The notes below the pieces were generated by a model. It was given only the letters and a program-made list of their open reading frames with translations, ran no database searches and was not told the DNA's origin. The translations under genes were made by a program, and so were the position numbers. DNA of 64,000 nucleotides from Chloroflexaceae bacterium. GTDB taxonomy: Bacteria > Chloroflexota > Chloroflexia > Chloroflexales > Chloroflexaceae. The DNA lies in NCBI GenBank assembly GCA_025057155.1, contig JANWYD010000009.1, positions 62,001-126,000 on the forward strand. The letters are read 5' to 3'. Position 1 is the first letter of the stretch, and each line of letters begins with the position of its first letter. Of the stretch, positions 45,571-55,316 are shown in pieces.

Positions 45571-45942
45571 CTACAACAACGTAATATCAATCATCTCCAG
45601 CAAGCGATCAACATCGAACGGCTTCTGGATAATCACCGCGCCTTCGGCCTCCAGATCGGCAAACCACGGCTTGCGGCTCAACGCGGTCATGAAAATGATC
45701 GGAATGCCGTCGTCCTGGAGGCGCTCTTTGATGCGCTGGAACACTTCAACGCCATCCATATTGGGCATCATCACATCGCACAACACCAGGCTTGGTTTGA
45801 GGGTTTCAAGCATCTGCAACCCCTCAAGACCATCGGGCGCCAGCACGACGTCGTAACCAGCGTTGCGCAGGGCGTACTCTAACACGGCCTGCAGCGCCAG
45901 GTCATCGTCCATGATGAAAATCGTACCCTTCGTCTCCGCCAT
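45571..45942 (-). CDS. Single-domain response regulator
   Basis: A 123-residue CheY-like receiver: acidic pocket DDD (12-14), phosphoacceptor Asp56 (LVLCDVMMP), MTALSR with the switch Thr, and Lys107 (IIQKPF). No output domain, so it likely acts by protein interaction. AGGGGA precedes ATG 45942. The cognate kinase is unknown; the PAS histidine kinase at 50-52 kb is a candidate only by proximity. Confidence 0.9.
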   Translation of the reverse strand: MAETKGTIFIMDDDLALQAVLEYALRNAGYDVVLAPDGLEGLQMLETLKPSLVLCDVMMPNMDGVEVFQRIKERLQDDGIPIIFMTALSRKPWFADLEAEGAVIIQKPFDVDRLLEMIDITLL

Positions 45943-46121
45943 GGTCCCCTCCCGCACTGCCAGTCGTGGCGACGCTGTAACGTGCCGGGCGTCACGAGAA
46001 TTGTTCGCCATTATAACAGGGTTTCCGGCCCGTATTTTTACACGTTGTATTTTCTTGGGGAAGAACGGGAGCGCACCCCTCCAGGTTGCGCTATTCCTCT
46101 CTTTGTACCCGCAGGAGCCGT

Positions 46122-46589
46122 ATGAGTGACCTCCCACCGCTGCTGGCCGAGTATCCGTTCGTACACTGGGAGACGGTGCGCTTCCGCGATCTCGACGCCT
46201 TCGGGCACGTGAATAACGCCGTGTACGCCACCTATCTGGAGGCTGCGCGCATCGCATATTTGCTCGAACTGACCGGGGCCTCGCTAATGGAGATAGGCAT
46301 CATTCTGGCCGAGCAGACCATCAGCTACAAACGGCCGGCCTATTTCGGAGAACGGCTGGGGATCGGGGTGCGGGTGACCATGTTTGGCACGAAGAGTTTC
46401 ACAATGGAATACGTGGTAGCGCGGGCAGGCGATGGCGCGATGATTGCCACCGGCCAGAGCGTGCAGGTGGCCTATGATTACGCGACGGAGCGCACCGTCG
46501 CCGTGCCCGAGGCGCTGCGCGCGGCGGTGGCCCGGCGCCAGGCGCAGCGCGACCCTTCCCATGAGGGCGAGGCGGGTGATGGGGTGTAA
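46122..46589 (+). CDS. Acyl-CoA thioesterase (4-hydroxybenzoyl-CoA thioesterase-like hotdog)
   Basis: A 155-residue protein with VRFRDLDAFGHVNNAVYATYLE (catalytic Asp and HVNN), the hallmark of the YbgC/FadM 4HBT group, and TISYKRPAYFGERL. It hydrolyses acyl-CoA or aryl-CoA thioesters. ATG 46122 with AGGAG is preferred over a start 12 codons upstream. Confidence 0.85.
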   Translation: MSDLPPLLAEYPFVHWETVRFRDLDAFGHVNNAVYATYLEAARIAYLLELTGASLMEIGIILAEQTISYKRPAYFGERLGIGVRVTMFGTKSFTMEYVVARAGDGAMIATGQSVQVAYDYATERTVAVPEALRAAVARRQAQRDPSHEGEAGDGV

Positions 46590-46610
46590 GGCCGCGGCGA
46601 GCAACCGGAC

Positions 46611-48029
46611 CTAGCGCTGTAAGGCGACTACGAAACTCGCCTCGCCAAACGGCTGATCTTTGAGGCGCACATGCAGGGTGGCGGCGCTGCTATTCAACGG
46701 CTGCTTGACGACGGCCGTGCCGCGCTCCTGCGCGCCAGGGGCCACGCGAATAGCCGAGGGTTCCGAAGCGTCGTCATCAATCAGATACTCGTTGCCAAGA
46801 CCATCGCTGATGTGGATGTTGTCGCGATCGAGCGGGAACTCGATCATGCGGTCGGAGTTGTTTTGCACGCTCCAGGTGAGATGGACGGCCCCATCGCAGG
46901 CGGAGATGCGTTCCAGGGCCACCACCACCTCTGGCTGATCGGCGGTGGCGCTGCCGCCTTCGGCGATGCTGAGCCAGTTGCCGCTGGCGGTGTCGAAGCG
47001 TTTAGCCACCACCTGGTAGCCGATCCACAGGCAGCCCTGTTCGGCGGCGCCGATGGGAAAGGCAGCGCCGCCAGCGGGCAGGCCAGTGACCTCGACCAGC
47101 GGCGCGGGGGGCGCATCGGCAACGGGGATGAGACGGGCAGGGCGAAGGAACAGGGCCAGGGCCAGGACGATGACCAGCGCCGCCATAGCCAGGGCCAGGC
47201 GCCCGCTGGCGCTGCGGAAAGCTATCAGGGCGCGCTGCCAGAGGCCGCCGGAAGGCGCAACGCCAGCAGTGTCGGGTTCGCCCGCGGGCGGCGCGGGGGC
47301 GCCATCGCCGTCAGGAGCCGTGGTAGGGCCGCCTGGTGGCGAACCCGACACTGCTGCGACGGCTTTTTCCCGCCCGCCCCCGGCTTCGACCGGGTCGGCG
47401 GCCAGCTCCGGGTCGCCGATCACCCCGCGAAGCACCGCGTTGATCTCCTGCCAGGGCGTCAGGCGCAACATCTGAGGGATGGCCAGCATCTCTTCGTCGG
47501 TCAACTCGATCTCCGAGGAGCGCTCGGTGATCAGGTAGGCCGGCAATTCGTCCATGCCCTTCAGTTCGACCTTCCAGTCAAGCTCGATCTCCGAGCCTTC
47601 CTGGATGGAGGGCGCGATCACTACCACCCGCTTGCAGGTGCGAAAATCAACGTCGTTGATCTTCTGGGCGGGCAAAAACTCGCTGCGGTGCTCGTTGAGA
47701 TAGTTGGTGAGGGCGTGGAAGTACGAGATGACCTGATTGTAGGGGTTCTTGCGACCCGGATTAAGGCGCTTGCGTTCGCCGTTGCGCCCTTCGACGAACC
47801 AGGGGCCGTTGACGCTGCCGATCACCCGCCCATCGCACTGCTTCAGTTCAATAATGAAAACGGCGTCGTGTTTGACGATCACCAGGTCAATCGTGCGCCC
47901 GCCCACGCTGAAGTTGGCCAGAATCAGGTACAGCCCCTCCAGACGATCCAGGCCCTGCGCCAGGGCCATAATCGCGCGGCGCTCGTTGGGGTGCTCTGGT
48001 TTTTCGCCGATCCAGACCTGAACTGCCAT
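46611..48029 (-). CDS. NERD-domain membrane protein with extracytoplasmic beta domain
   Basis: A 472-residue protein. The N-terminal NERD (nuclease-related) domain has GRTIDLVIVKHDAVFIIELK with the Asp...Glu-x-Lys nuclease-like triad. A Gly/Pro/Ala-rich linker (about 210-265), one transmembrane helix (about 280-297) and a C-terminal beta domain (about 310-472) follow, with LTWSVQNNSDRMIEFPL recalling DUF4352-like folds. The topology puts the NERD part in the cytosol. Function unknown; a DNA-processing or defence role is possible. Confidence 0.75.
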   Translation of the reverse strand: MAVQVWIGEKPEHPNERRAIMALAQGLDRLEGLYLILANFSVGGRTIDLVIVKHDAVFIIELKQCDGRVIGSVNGPWFVEGRNGERKRLNPGRKNPYNQVISYFHALTNYLNEHRSEFLPAQKINDVDFRTCKRVVVIAPSIQEGSEIELDWKVELKGMDELPAYLITERSSEIELTDEEMLAIPQMLRLTPWQEINAVLRGVIGDPELAADPVEAGGGREKAVAAVSGSPPGGPTTAPDGDGAPAPPAGEPDTAGVAPSGGLWQRALIAFRSASGRLALAMAALVIVLALALFLRPARLIPVADAPPAPLVEVTGLPAGGAAFPIGAAEQGCLWIGYQVVAKRFDTASGNWLSIAEGGSATADQPEVVVALERISACDGAVHLTWSVQNNSDRMIEFPLDRDNIHISDGLGNEYLIDDDASEPSAIRVAPGAQERGTAVVKQPLNSSAATLHVRLKDQPFGEASFVVALQR

Positions 48030-48052
48030 GGGCGTAACGGGTGATGTGTCTT

Positions 48053-48085
48053 TGATTGTGGATTTTAGATTTTGGATTTTGGATG
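48053..48085. repeat. GATTTTG heptad repeat, copy between the NERD gene and uvrB
   Basis: Units GATTGTG, GATTTTA, GATTTTG, GATTTTG in tandem, upstream of the NERD gene start. Confidence 0.55.
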
Positions 48086-48158
48086 GCTGGAGATAGCTTT
48101 CCGATCAGACCTGGTGATGATGCGTCTAAGGGGCCTGCCCGATTTCCTGCCGGATGGA

Positions 48159-50165
48159 TCAAGCATCGAGGGCCAGGGTCTTCCTGAGTTCAATGATCTG
48201 ATCGCGCAGGCTGGCGGCCTTCTCGAACTGGAGGTCACGGGCGGCCTGCTTCATCTGTTTCTCCAGATCCTTGATCAGCTTGTTCACTTCATCGCGCGGG
48301 ATCTCGGCCAGCACGGGGCGCGGAGGCTCGTCGCGGGCGCTGACGCTGTAGGCGGCGCGTTCTTCGGCCATGCGCTTGATGCGGTCGGTGAGATCGCGCA
48401 CGTTTTTGGAGATGCCTACCGGGGTGATGTTGTGGCGCAGGTTGTAGGCCATCTGGATATCGCGACGGCGCCGGGTCTCGCGAATGGCGGCCTCCATCGA
48501 GGGTGTCATACTATCGGCATACATGATCACCTGGCCGTCAATGTGGCGGGCGGCGCGGCCAATCGTCTGGATCAGCGAGGTCTCGGAACGCAGGTAGCCC
48601 TCTTTGTCGGCATCGAGGATGCAGACCAGACTGACCTCGGGCAGATCGAGGCCCTCGCGGAGCAGATTGATGCCCACGACGACATCGTACACCCCCAGGC
48701 GCAGGTCACGCAGGATCTCCACCCGTTCGAGGGTGTCAATGTCGGCGTGGAGGTACATGGTGCGAATGCCGACTTCGCGCAGGTAATCGGCCAGGTCCTC
48801 GGCCATGCGCTTGGTGAGGGTGGTGACGAGCACGCGCTGCTTGCGCTCGACGCGCTGGCGCACCTCGGCGATCAGGTCATCAATCTGGCCCCTGGTGGGC
48901 CGCACGTGAACCACCGGATCGAGCAGGCCGGTGGGGCGGATGATCTGTTCCACGATCTGTTCGCTGTGCTCGCGCTCGTAGGGACCGGGCGTGGCCGAGA
49001 CATAGATGACCTGGTAGATGTGTTGCTCAAACTCCTCGAAGCGCAGCGGGCGATTGTCGAGGGCCGAGGGCAGGCGGAAGCCGTAATCCACCAGCGTCTG
49101 TTTGCGCTGGCGGTCGCCGAGGTACATGCCGCGCAACTGGGGCAGGGTGATGTGGCTCTCATCAACGAAGATCAGAAAATCGTCGGGAAAATAGTCGAGG
49201 AGCGTCCAGGGTGTCTGGCCAGGGGCGCGCCCGTCCATATGGCGGGAATAGTTCTCGATGCCGGAGCAGTAGCCGACCTCGCTGAGCATTTCCAGGTCGT
49301 ACATGGTGCGCTGCTTGAGCCGGGCGGCCTCCAGGACCTTGCCGGCGCTCTCCAGTTCGCGCAGGCGCTCGGCGAGTTCGTCCTGGATGCTGCGCATAGC
49401 GATGGCAAGCTGTTCCCTGGTAGTGACGAAGTGCTTTGCCGGGTAAATGTCCACAGCGGTGCGGGTAAGGAGCACCTCGCCGGTGAGGGGATCGAACTCG
49501 CTGATGCGTTCGACCTCATCGCCCCAGAACTCGATGCGCACAGCCGTCTCGCTGTTGGCGGGCAGGATGTCGAGGGTGTCGCCGCGCACACGGAACGTGC
49601 CGCGGTGAAAATCAACATCGTTGCGCTCAAACTGTAGATCGATCAACTGGCGCAGCAGTTTGTCACGGTTGCGAACCTCGCCCTGGCGCACAGAGACGAC
49701 CACCTGACCATAGTCGTGAGGAGAGCCGAGGCCGTAGATGGCCGACACCGAGGCCACGATCAGCACATCGCGACGGGTGAAGAGAGCCTGGGTGGCGGCG
49801 TGGCGCAGGCGGTCAATCTCTTCGTTGATCTTGGCCTCTTTTTCGATATAGAGATCCTTGGAGGGAACATAGGCCTCGGGGGTGTACTCGTCATAGTAGG
49901 AGATAAACATCTCCACCGCGGCATCGGGCAGAAAGTCGCGAAACTCGGCCCAGAGCTGGGAGACGAGGGTCTTGTTGTGGGCGAGGACCAGAGTGGGGCG
50001 CTGGACCTGGGCAAAAATGTTGGCCATGACGAACGTCTTCCCGGTCCCGGTGGCCCCGAGCAGGGTCTGATGGCGATAGCCATTGCGCAGGCCCTGGACG
50101 AGTTTTTCTATCGCCTGGGGCTGATCGCCGGTAGGCGCATAGGGCGCTTCAACACGGAAAGACAT
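48159..50165 (-). CDS. uvrB: Excinuclease ABC subunit B (UvrB)
   Basis: A 668-residue helicase-like damage-verifying subunit of nucleotide excision repair. Walker A GATGTGKT (37-44), Walker B-like [12 protein letters not shown], motif [24 protein letters not shown], and the C-terminal UvrC-binding helix ([20 protein letters not shown]). The beta-hairpin base reads [13 protein letters not shown]: Glu93 replaces the usual Tyr (Tyr95 of E. coli/Bacillus numbering) and Thr95 replaces Gln, an uncommon hairpin variant. Confidence 0.96.
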   Translation of the reverse strand: MSFRVEAPYAPTGDQPQAIEKLVQGLRNGYRHQTLLGATGTGKTFVMANIFAQVQRPTLVLAHNKTLVSQLWAEFRDFLPDAAVEMFISYYDEYTPEAYVPSKDLYIEKEAKINEEIDRLRHAATQALFTRRDVLIVASVSAIYGLGSPHDYGQVVVSVRQGEVRNRDKLLRQLIDLQFERNDVDFHRGTFRVRGDTLDILPANSETAVRIEFWGDEVERISEFDPLTGEVLLTRTAVDIYPAKHFVTTREQLAIAMRSIQDELAERLRELESAGKVLEAARLKQRTMYDLEMLSEVGYCSGIENYSRHMDGRAPGQTPWTLLDYFPDDFLIFVDESHITLPQLRGMYLGDRQRKQTLVDYGFRLPSALDNRPLRFEEFEQHIYQVIYVSATPGPYEREHSEQIVEQIIRPTGLLDPVVHVRPTRGQIDDLIAEVRQRVERKQRVLVTTLTKRMAEDLADYLREVGIRTMYLHADIDTLERVEILRDLRLGVYDVVVGINLLREGLDLPEVSLVCILDADKEGYLRSETSLIQTIGRAARHIDGQVIMYADSMTPSMEAAIRETRRRRDIQMAYNLRHNITPVGISKNVRDLTDRIKRMAEERAAYSVSARDEPPRPVLAEIPRDEVNKLIKDLEKQMKQAARDLQFEKAASLRDQIIELRKTLALDA

Positions 50166-50413
50166 GGCGTGTTCAAAAGTAGCGATTCTTTCTGGGAGGT
50201 GGTTGCCGCGAAACCATGTTCATTATAGCGCACCGGGCAGAGGTTTGCATGGGCAGGCACGGTCTTCGCCCGCCGGCAGGCCAGGCTCGCACCCCGGGTA
50301 GCGGCTACGGCCCCCCTGCGCGCGCTTCCTGCCACGACGCACAGGGGCAAAGCCTTGCAACCACGAACGCCCTGCGTCTGCGCGCCTTTGCGCCAACCCA
50401 CAATGGCAAGTTT

Positions 50414-52297
50414 CTAGAGTGCAGAAGACAACCCTACCGGCAGAGGATCCGGCTCGGACAGCGCTGTCGAGACGCTCGCCGGCAGGTAGATATGCATCGT
50501 GGTGCCCTGACCAGGCGCGCTGAAGACCTCAATCGCGCCGCGGTGGCTGCGGACGATCCCCTGCACCGCGGCCAGACCCAGACCACGCCCGGTGAACTTG
50601 GTGCTGAAGAACGGTTCGAACATCCGCGCGCGCGTGGCTTCGTCCATGCCACAGCCGGTATCGCTAACGCTCATACGCACGTAGCGGCCCGGCGCAAGAC
50701 CGGCGCCGCCAATCAACTGTTCGAGCCGGGCCTGCTCAAGATCCTCAACAGCTGTCTCCAGGGTGATCTGGCCTGGCTGGTCGCCAAGAGCTTCGTCGGC
50801 GTTAACCAGGAGGTTCAGGATCACCTGACGGATCTGGGAGGCGTCGGCCTCGATGAGAGGGAGATCGGCGCCGAGGCGCTGATGTACGGTCGTGTGGCGG
50901 CTGAGCGTTGATCGCAGCAGGTTGACCATCTCGTTGATCAATTCGTTGAGCTGGACGGGCTGGGTCAGGAACCGGCCCTTGCCGGCATAGGCAAGCATCT
51001 GCGCGGTCAGATCGGTTGCTCGCTGGACGCCCCGGACAATGGCGTCAACGCACTCGCGAAGGGGCGAACCAGGGGGTAGATCAAGCATTGCCAGTTCGGC
51101 ATGGCCATTGATAGCGGCAAGGAGGTTGTTGAAGTCGTGGGCCAGACCGGCGGCCAGGATGCCGATGCTCTCACGGCGCTGGGTTTCCTGGAGCCGGCGC
51201 TCGAAGGCCAGGCGCTCCTCTTCGTGGCGCTTGCGCCTGGTGATGTCTATCGCGATGCGCCCGATAGCGATGATCGTTCCATCGGCCGCGCGGATGGGAA
51301 AGGTATGCGCCAGCCACACCTTGCCGGTCTGGTCGAGACTGCCATATTCGCGCGTAATGTGCTCGCCGGTCTGCCGGATGTGGTGGTGATCCTGCCGGGC
51401 GCTCTGGACGACCTCGGACGGATAGAACCGATCGGCTTTCTGGCCCAGAATCTGCTCGGGCATGGTCAGGCCAAGCGAGCGCAACAGGTTCTTATTCACC
51501 AGAATAAAGCGTCCCTCCAGATCCTGCACCGCGATGATCGCCGGAACGTGATCGAGGAAGCCCTGCAGAAAGGCCTGGTGCTGCTGCAATTCAAGCGAGA
51601 TCCGCTGGCGTTCGCGGACCTCGGCTTGCAGTTCCGCAATCGTGGCGCGGAGCCGGGTCGTGCGATCCTCAACCTCTTGCTCCAGACGCCAGTTCAGGCG
51701 CTCCAGTTTGCGTTCGGCCCGGCGGCGGGCCTCAAGTTCGGCAAGGAGTTTCCGGTTGGCCTCGGCCAGACGGGCAAGCAGGGCCTCGCGCTCAAACTGG
51801 GCGCGCTGCTGGGCGGTGATGTCACGCAGGTACACGATGACGTGCGGAACGTGCCCCTGCATGTCGGGAACCATCACCGCTTCAAGTTCGAAGGCACGTA
51901 TTTCGCCCTTCTCCATTCGGGTGGTACACGTGGTGCGAAGAGAGGGCTGGTTGGGGTGGAGCTGCCGCAGGTGAAACAACACGACGGCGGCGATCTCGGG
52001 ATCAAGCAGGGGGGCAAGGGGCTGGCCGATAGCCTGCTCTGCCGGGGTTCCGCTCAACCTCTCGAAAGACGGGTTGGCATAGATGACCCGTGGCCCGGGC
52101 AGGTCAAGAGGAACAGCCTCGACGATGACAATGGCTGCCTGTGCATACAGGGGCAAGGTTTCAAAAATGCGCAACCGCGCCAGGATCTGCGCAGGGGGCA
52201 TTGTGATCAGGTCGCGGAGGCGTCGATTCTCGGCTTCGAGTCCGGCCAGCTGCTGGCGCAGGGCCTCCAGTTCGCAAGAGGGGTTTGCAGACGCCAT
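50414..52297 (-). CDS. Soluble PAS-PAS sensor histidine kinase
   Basis: A 627-residue protein without membrane helices. An N-terminal coiled coil (about 8-30), a PAS domain (about 45-170), a long coiled-coil linker (about 170-245), a second PAS/PAC (about 250-370), then a HisKA-type H-box GLAHDFNNLLAAI, N-box LNLLVNADEA, G1 DTGCGM and G2 GRGLGLAAV. It autophosphorylates on the H-box His in response to an unknown cytosolic signal. No response regulator is adjacent. Confidence 0.9.
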   Translation of the reverse strand: MASANPSCELEALRQQLAGLEAENRRLRDLITMPPAQILARLRIFETLPLYAQAAIVIVEAVPLDLPGPRVIYANPSFERLSGTPAEQAIGQPLAPLLDPEIAAVVLFHLRQLHPNQPSLRTTCTTRMEKGEIRAFELEAVMVPDMQGHVPHVIVYLRDITAQQRAQFEREALLARLAEANRKLLAELEARRRAERKLERLNWRLEQEVEDRTTRLRATIAELQAEVRERQRISLELQQHQAFLQGFLDHVPAIIAVQDLEGRFILVNKNLLRSLGLTMPEQILGQKADRFYPSEVVQSARQDHHHIRQTGEHITREYGSLDQTGKVWLAHTFPIRAADGTIIAIGRIAIDITRRKRHEEERLAFERRLQETQRRESIGILAAGLAHDFNNLLAAINGHAELAMLDLPPGSPLRECVDAIVRGVQRATDLTAQMLAYAGKGRFLTQPVQLNELINEMVNLLRSTLSRHTTVHQRLGADLPLIEADASQIRQVILNLLVNADEALGDQPGQITLETAVEDLEQARLEQLIGGAGLAPGRYVRMSVSDTGCGMDEATRARMFEPFFSTKFTGRGLGLAAVQGIVRSHRGAIEVFSAPGQGTTMHIYLPASVSTALSEPDPLPVGLSSAL

Positions 52298-52720
52298 ACC
52301 CGGTTCCCTAAGAGTCCTGTAAAGAAACGGCCCGTCACAACAGGCAACCGGATTTCCCTACGCTCTGGCCCGCCGGATAAGAGAACAAACCCCTCATCGA
52401 AGAACCTCTCCTCATATTTGCTTGGTGCGCGGTGAAGTTACAAGGATCCCTGAGCGCGAGAGGGTTCTAGAGGGACTTTGGGCTTGCGAAACGCTCTTCC
52501 CTGAATGTATGGTGTAACTAAAGGGCAAGCAGAATTGCCGGATGCGCCTTATACGTGCAGATGACGATCAGGTAAGGGCATTGTATCAAAACCGTGTATC
52601 TGGCGCGTGTCCAGAAGCGCCGGCAGCGACGGCCCGCCGGATCGTCGCTGCCGGGGATGAGGGCGACACCCTGGGGGTGACGGGCGTCGCCCTGGCAGGG
52701 CATGGGTCTGCCGCGCCTTC
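52298..52720. other. Gene-free stretch with one strong hairpin
   Basis: About 420 nt between the histidine kinase and the SIMPL gene. No credible gene is seen. The CCGGCAGCGAC...GTCGCTGCCGG hairpin (52620-52654) is the only clear structure and may end the SIMPL transcript. Confidence 0.4.
52620..52654 (-). terminator. Hairpin downstream of the SIMPL gene
   Basis: Perfect 11-bp arms CCGGCAGCGAC (52620-52630) and GTCGCTGCCGG (52644-52654) with a 13-nt loop, about 65 nt after the SIMPL stop. There is no clear U-tract. Confidence 0.4.
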
Positions 52721-53470
52721 TCAGCGCAGCTCAAAGGTAACCTGAATCTGCGCGGTGATGGTCTGCTCGCCGGGCTGCACCGGAACCGGCGCGCCGGCCT
52801 GGGCGGCCTCCTCGCGCATAAGCACGGGCATAGGGGTGACGGCGCCGAGACTCTCGGTGATCACCAGCACACTGCCAAGCGAGGCCCCGCCAGCGCGGGC
52901 GTACTGTTCGGCGCGAGCGCGGGCGTCGGCCATCGCCGCGTCGCGGGCCTGCGCCTGAGCGGCCGCAGGGTCGCTCAGACCAAAGCTGATGCCGTAGACG
53001 CGGTTGGCGCCAACCTGCACCACCTGGTCGAGCAGGGCGCCGGCCTGGGCCAGGTCGCGGATGGTGACCTGGACCATGTTGCTGACGGTGTAGCCGGTAA
53101 CGGTGCGGCCTTCGTTGGCATATGCGGCGTAGATGCTAAAATTGCTGGTCTGAATGTCTTTCTCGGCCACGCCGAGGGCCTTGAGCCGGTCAATAATGGC
53201 CTGCACCTGGGCGGTGTTTTGCGCCAGGGCCTCCTGCGTGGTCGGGGCGCTGGTTTCGACGCCGAGGTGCACCACGGCCATGTCGGGAGTGACGCGCACC
53301 TCACCCTGGCCGGTGACGGTAACCTGGCGCATGCCGGAGACGCCGACGCTCTGGGCCTGGGCCGGCGCAGGGCGGGCGAAAGCGAGACCGGCAAGGGCGC
53401 CGATGGCCAGCACGGCCACGAGCAAGGCGCCGGCCAGCACGCCGATGAGGGTCGAATTGCGAGTGTCCAT
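52721..53470 (-). CDS. SIMPL-domain (DUF541) exported protein
   Basis: A 249-residue protein: an N-terminal helix LIGVLAGALLVAVLAIGALA and an Ala-rich cleavage region, then a SIMPL domain (VTVTGQGEVRVTPDMAVVHLGVET, DRLKALGVAEKDIQTSNFSI, DAAMADARARAEQYA). Family members (for example BP26) are periplasmic oligomers of unclear function. ATG 53470 with AGGAG 5 nt upstream; an earlier in-frame start lacks such a site. Confidence 0.85.
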   Translation of the reverse strand: MDTRNSTLIGVLAGALLVAVLAIGALAGLAFARPAPAQAQSVGVSGMRQVTVTGQGEVRVTPDMAVVHLGVETSAPTTQEALAQNTAQVQAIIDRLKALGVAEKDIQTSNFSIYAAYANEGRTVTGYTVSNMVQVTIRDLAQAGALLDQVVQVGANRVYGISFGLSDPAAAQAQARDAAMADARARAEQYARAGGASLGSVLVITESLGAVTPMPVLMREEAAQAGAPVPVQPGEQTITAQIQVTFELR

Positions 53471-53670
53471 ACGTGTACTCCTGCACGAGGCGGGCAACGC
53501 CCGCAGATCATCTGTCGTCAAGAGTACAACGGCGACGCAGGGGCGAAAGTTCCCCTGCAGCGCAACCCGGTTGGTTGCACCACTCCGTGGGCAGATCCGC
53601 CGCCGGGTAAAGATGGAGCCACAAGGTTTCCCGGCGCTCCCGGCGCCGGGCAGGCGGCCCTTGAAGAATT

Positions 53671-53753
53671 AAATCCGGTATAGCCCGCGCAGGCGGGCTT
53701 CGCATCGGCGGCCCGCGGCTTCAGTCGCCGGGCTACAGGTCAAATACCGGTTT
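53671..53753. repeat. Dispersed imperfect palindrome (AGCCCGCGCAGGCGGGCT type)
   Basis: Outer arms AATCCGGTAT and AATACCGGTTT enclose AGCCCGCGCAGGCGGGCT and CCCGCGGCTTCAGTCGCCGGG hairpins. I know related words as intergenic repeats in several GC-rich bacteria. It lies after the patatin gene. Confidence 0.5.
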
Positions 53754-53769
53754 ATGTTCTTAATCTTCA

Positions 53770-54858
53770 TCAGGCCCGCCGGCTGTTCAACGCGCGCAGG
53801 GCGTCGGCGCGCCCCTGGGCGAAGAGGCGATAGTGGTTGACGCTCTCATAGTCAATAATCCAGTCGAGAGGCATCAGCGTCGAGGGGGCAATCACTGTGG
53901 GCAGGGCAATGGGCCGTGGAACAGGACCGGGAGGCAACTCCAGACCGGCGGCGCGCAGGCGCGCCAGGGCCTCGGCGAGACGGTTGCGTTGTTCGAGAGT
54001 CTCAAAGGCCATGCGATACGAAGCCAGGAGCGTCCAGTCGAGGGCCAGAGTGGCGGCCTGCACCAGATCGCGCGGCGCGGCAACCGAGGCGTTCTCAGGG
54101 GAAGGATTCCAGGGCGTCATCATTACCACCAGGATATCCAGGTCGTCCTCGCCGGCCAGGTCAATCACCGGGTCGAGGGGCGTATTGGCGATCACTGCTC
54201 CATCCCAGTACTTGCGCTGGCCGATCTCGGTCCAGGGATAAACAATCGGAATGCTGCACGAGGCCAGCAGATGATCGATGCCGATGGTCTGGGCCGGGCG
54301 GCCCTGGAGCGGGCGGTTACAGAAAACCTCGAGGGCGCCGCTTTGCAACTCGGTGGCGGTAATTAGCAGGGCCGGCGCGTCGGGGCTGTTAATGCGCGGA
54401 AAATTCATCCAGGCGGCGAGCGTGCGGCGCCAGGGAGTGGTATCGAGCAGCCCGCGGAAGGGCCGGGCGCGAAACAGTGCGCCAAGGCGCTCCAGAAGAC
54501 TTTCGGCGCTCCGGGCGCGTTCCGCGGAGGGCAGGGCATAGCGCCCGGCGCCGCCGCGGGCCTGCGAGGTCAACACATTACGCAGGAGAAAACGCAGCAG
54601 CGGGCGGGTCACCGGCGGCAGGTCACGGGAGAGACGATGCACATCTTCAGTATGCATCCGCAGCCATAACTCGCGCAGACGGGCCACGGGCAACCCGGAG
54701 GCCAGCGCCGCAGCGTTGACCGCGCCAATCGAGGTGCCGGCGACAATGTCGGGGCCGCGGCCATCCTCCATCCAGCCGGCTTCGACCAGCGCCTCGATAA
54801 CGCCGACGTGATAGGCGCCGCGGGCGCCGCCGCCGGAGAGAACCAGGGCTTTTTTCAT
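53770..54858 (-). CDS. Patatin-like phospholipase
   Basis: A 362-residue protein: the oxyanion loop SGGGARGAYHVG, nucleophile elbow AGTSIGAVNA (Ser of GxSxG), and YWDGAVIANTPL holding the catalytic Asp of the Ser-Asp dyad (DGA rather than DGG). It hydrolyses acyl lipids, likely in the cytosol or at the membrane. No signal peptide. Confidence 0.87.
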   Translation of the reverse strand: MKKALVLSGGGARGAYHVGVIEALVEAGWMEDGRGPDIVAGTSIGAVNAAALASGLPVARLRELWLRMHTEDVHRLSRDLPPVTRPLLRFLLRNVLTSQARGGAGRYALPSAERARSAESLLERLGALFRARPFRGLLDTTPWRRTLAAWMNFPRINSPDAPALLITATELQSGALEVFCNRPLQGRPAQTIGIDHLLASCSIPIVYPWTEIGQRKYWDGAVIANTPLDPVIDLAGEDDLDILVVMMTPWNPSPENASVAAPRDLVQAATLALDWTLLASYRMAFETLEQRNRLAEALARLRAAGLELPPGPVPRPIALPTVIAPSTLMPLDWIIDYESVNHYRLFAQGRADALRALNSRRA

Positions 54859-54870
54859 AGATGGCTAAAT

Positions 54871-55007
54871 ACTCTGTGAACTAAGTTTTTCAGTAACTCC
54901 GCCCCCTCCCCAACCCTCCCCCGCCGGGGGAGGGGGTCCGGCTCCTCCCCCCAACGGGGGGAGGTTGGGAGGGGGGTGGAAATCCCACGAAACTCACTTT
55001 ATAGACT
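54871..55007. mobile_element. MITE-like element, family 1, copy D
   Basis: Left end ACTCTGTGAACTAAGTTTTT after TA, right end CTCACTTTATAGACT, imperfectly inverted. The interior has the two family hairpins and contains the uninterrupted word that was duplicated in copy B. It is immediately upstream of the patatin start and probably displaced or supplies its promoter region. The remainder of the gap to 55316 holds only a 9-bp inverted repeat AGACCTGAC...GTCAGGTCT (55179-55249). Confidence 0.65.
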
Positions 55008-55316
55008 CCTAAAGGGTGGCGGGGGAGTCCAAAGCCATCCCCGACCCTCCCGATGAAACAGGGTTCGTCATGGTACAAACGTCAGGGTAGCCGCGATTTC
55101 ACCAGCGGGGTCAGGGGTTTTCCTGGGAGGGCGCGGTTTCCAGATCCTCGCTACCAATCGATAGGGGAGATGACGCAAAGACCTGACAGGCAGGTGCATG
55201 GGCGATCCCTGTTCCCGCAGCGGAATCCTGGCGCCCACCGGTCAGGTCTCACATGCGGTCTATTTTCAATTGTTTGGTAGCCTCCCTGGCCCATTTGCAC
55301 ATCAGGTAGAAACACA

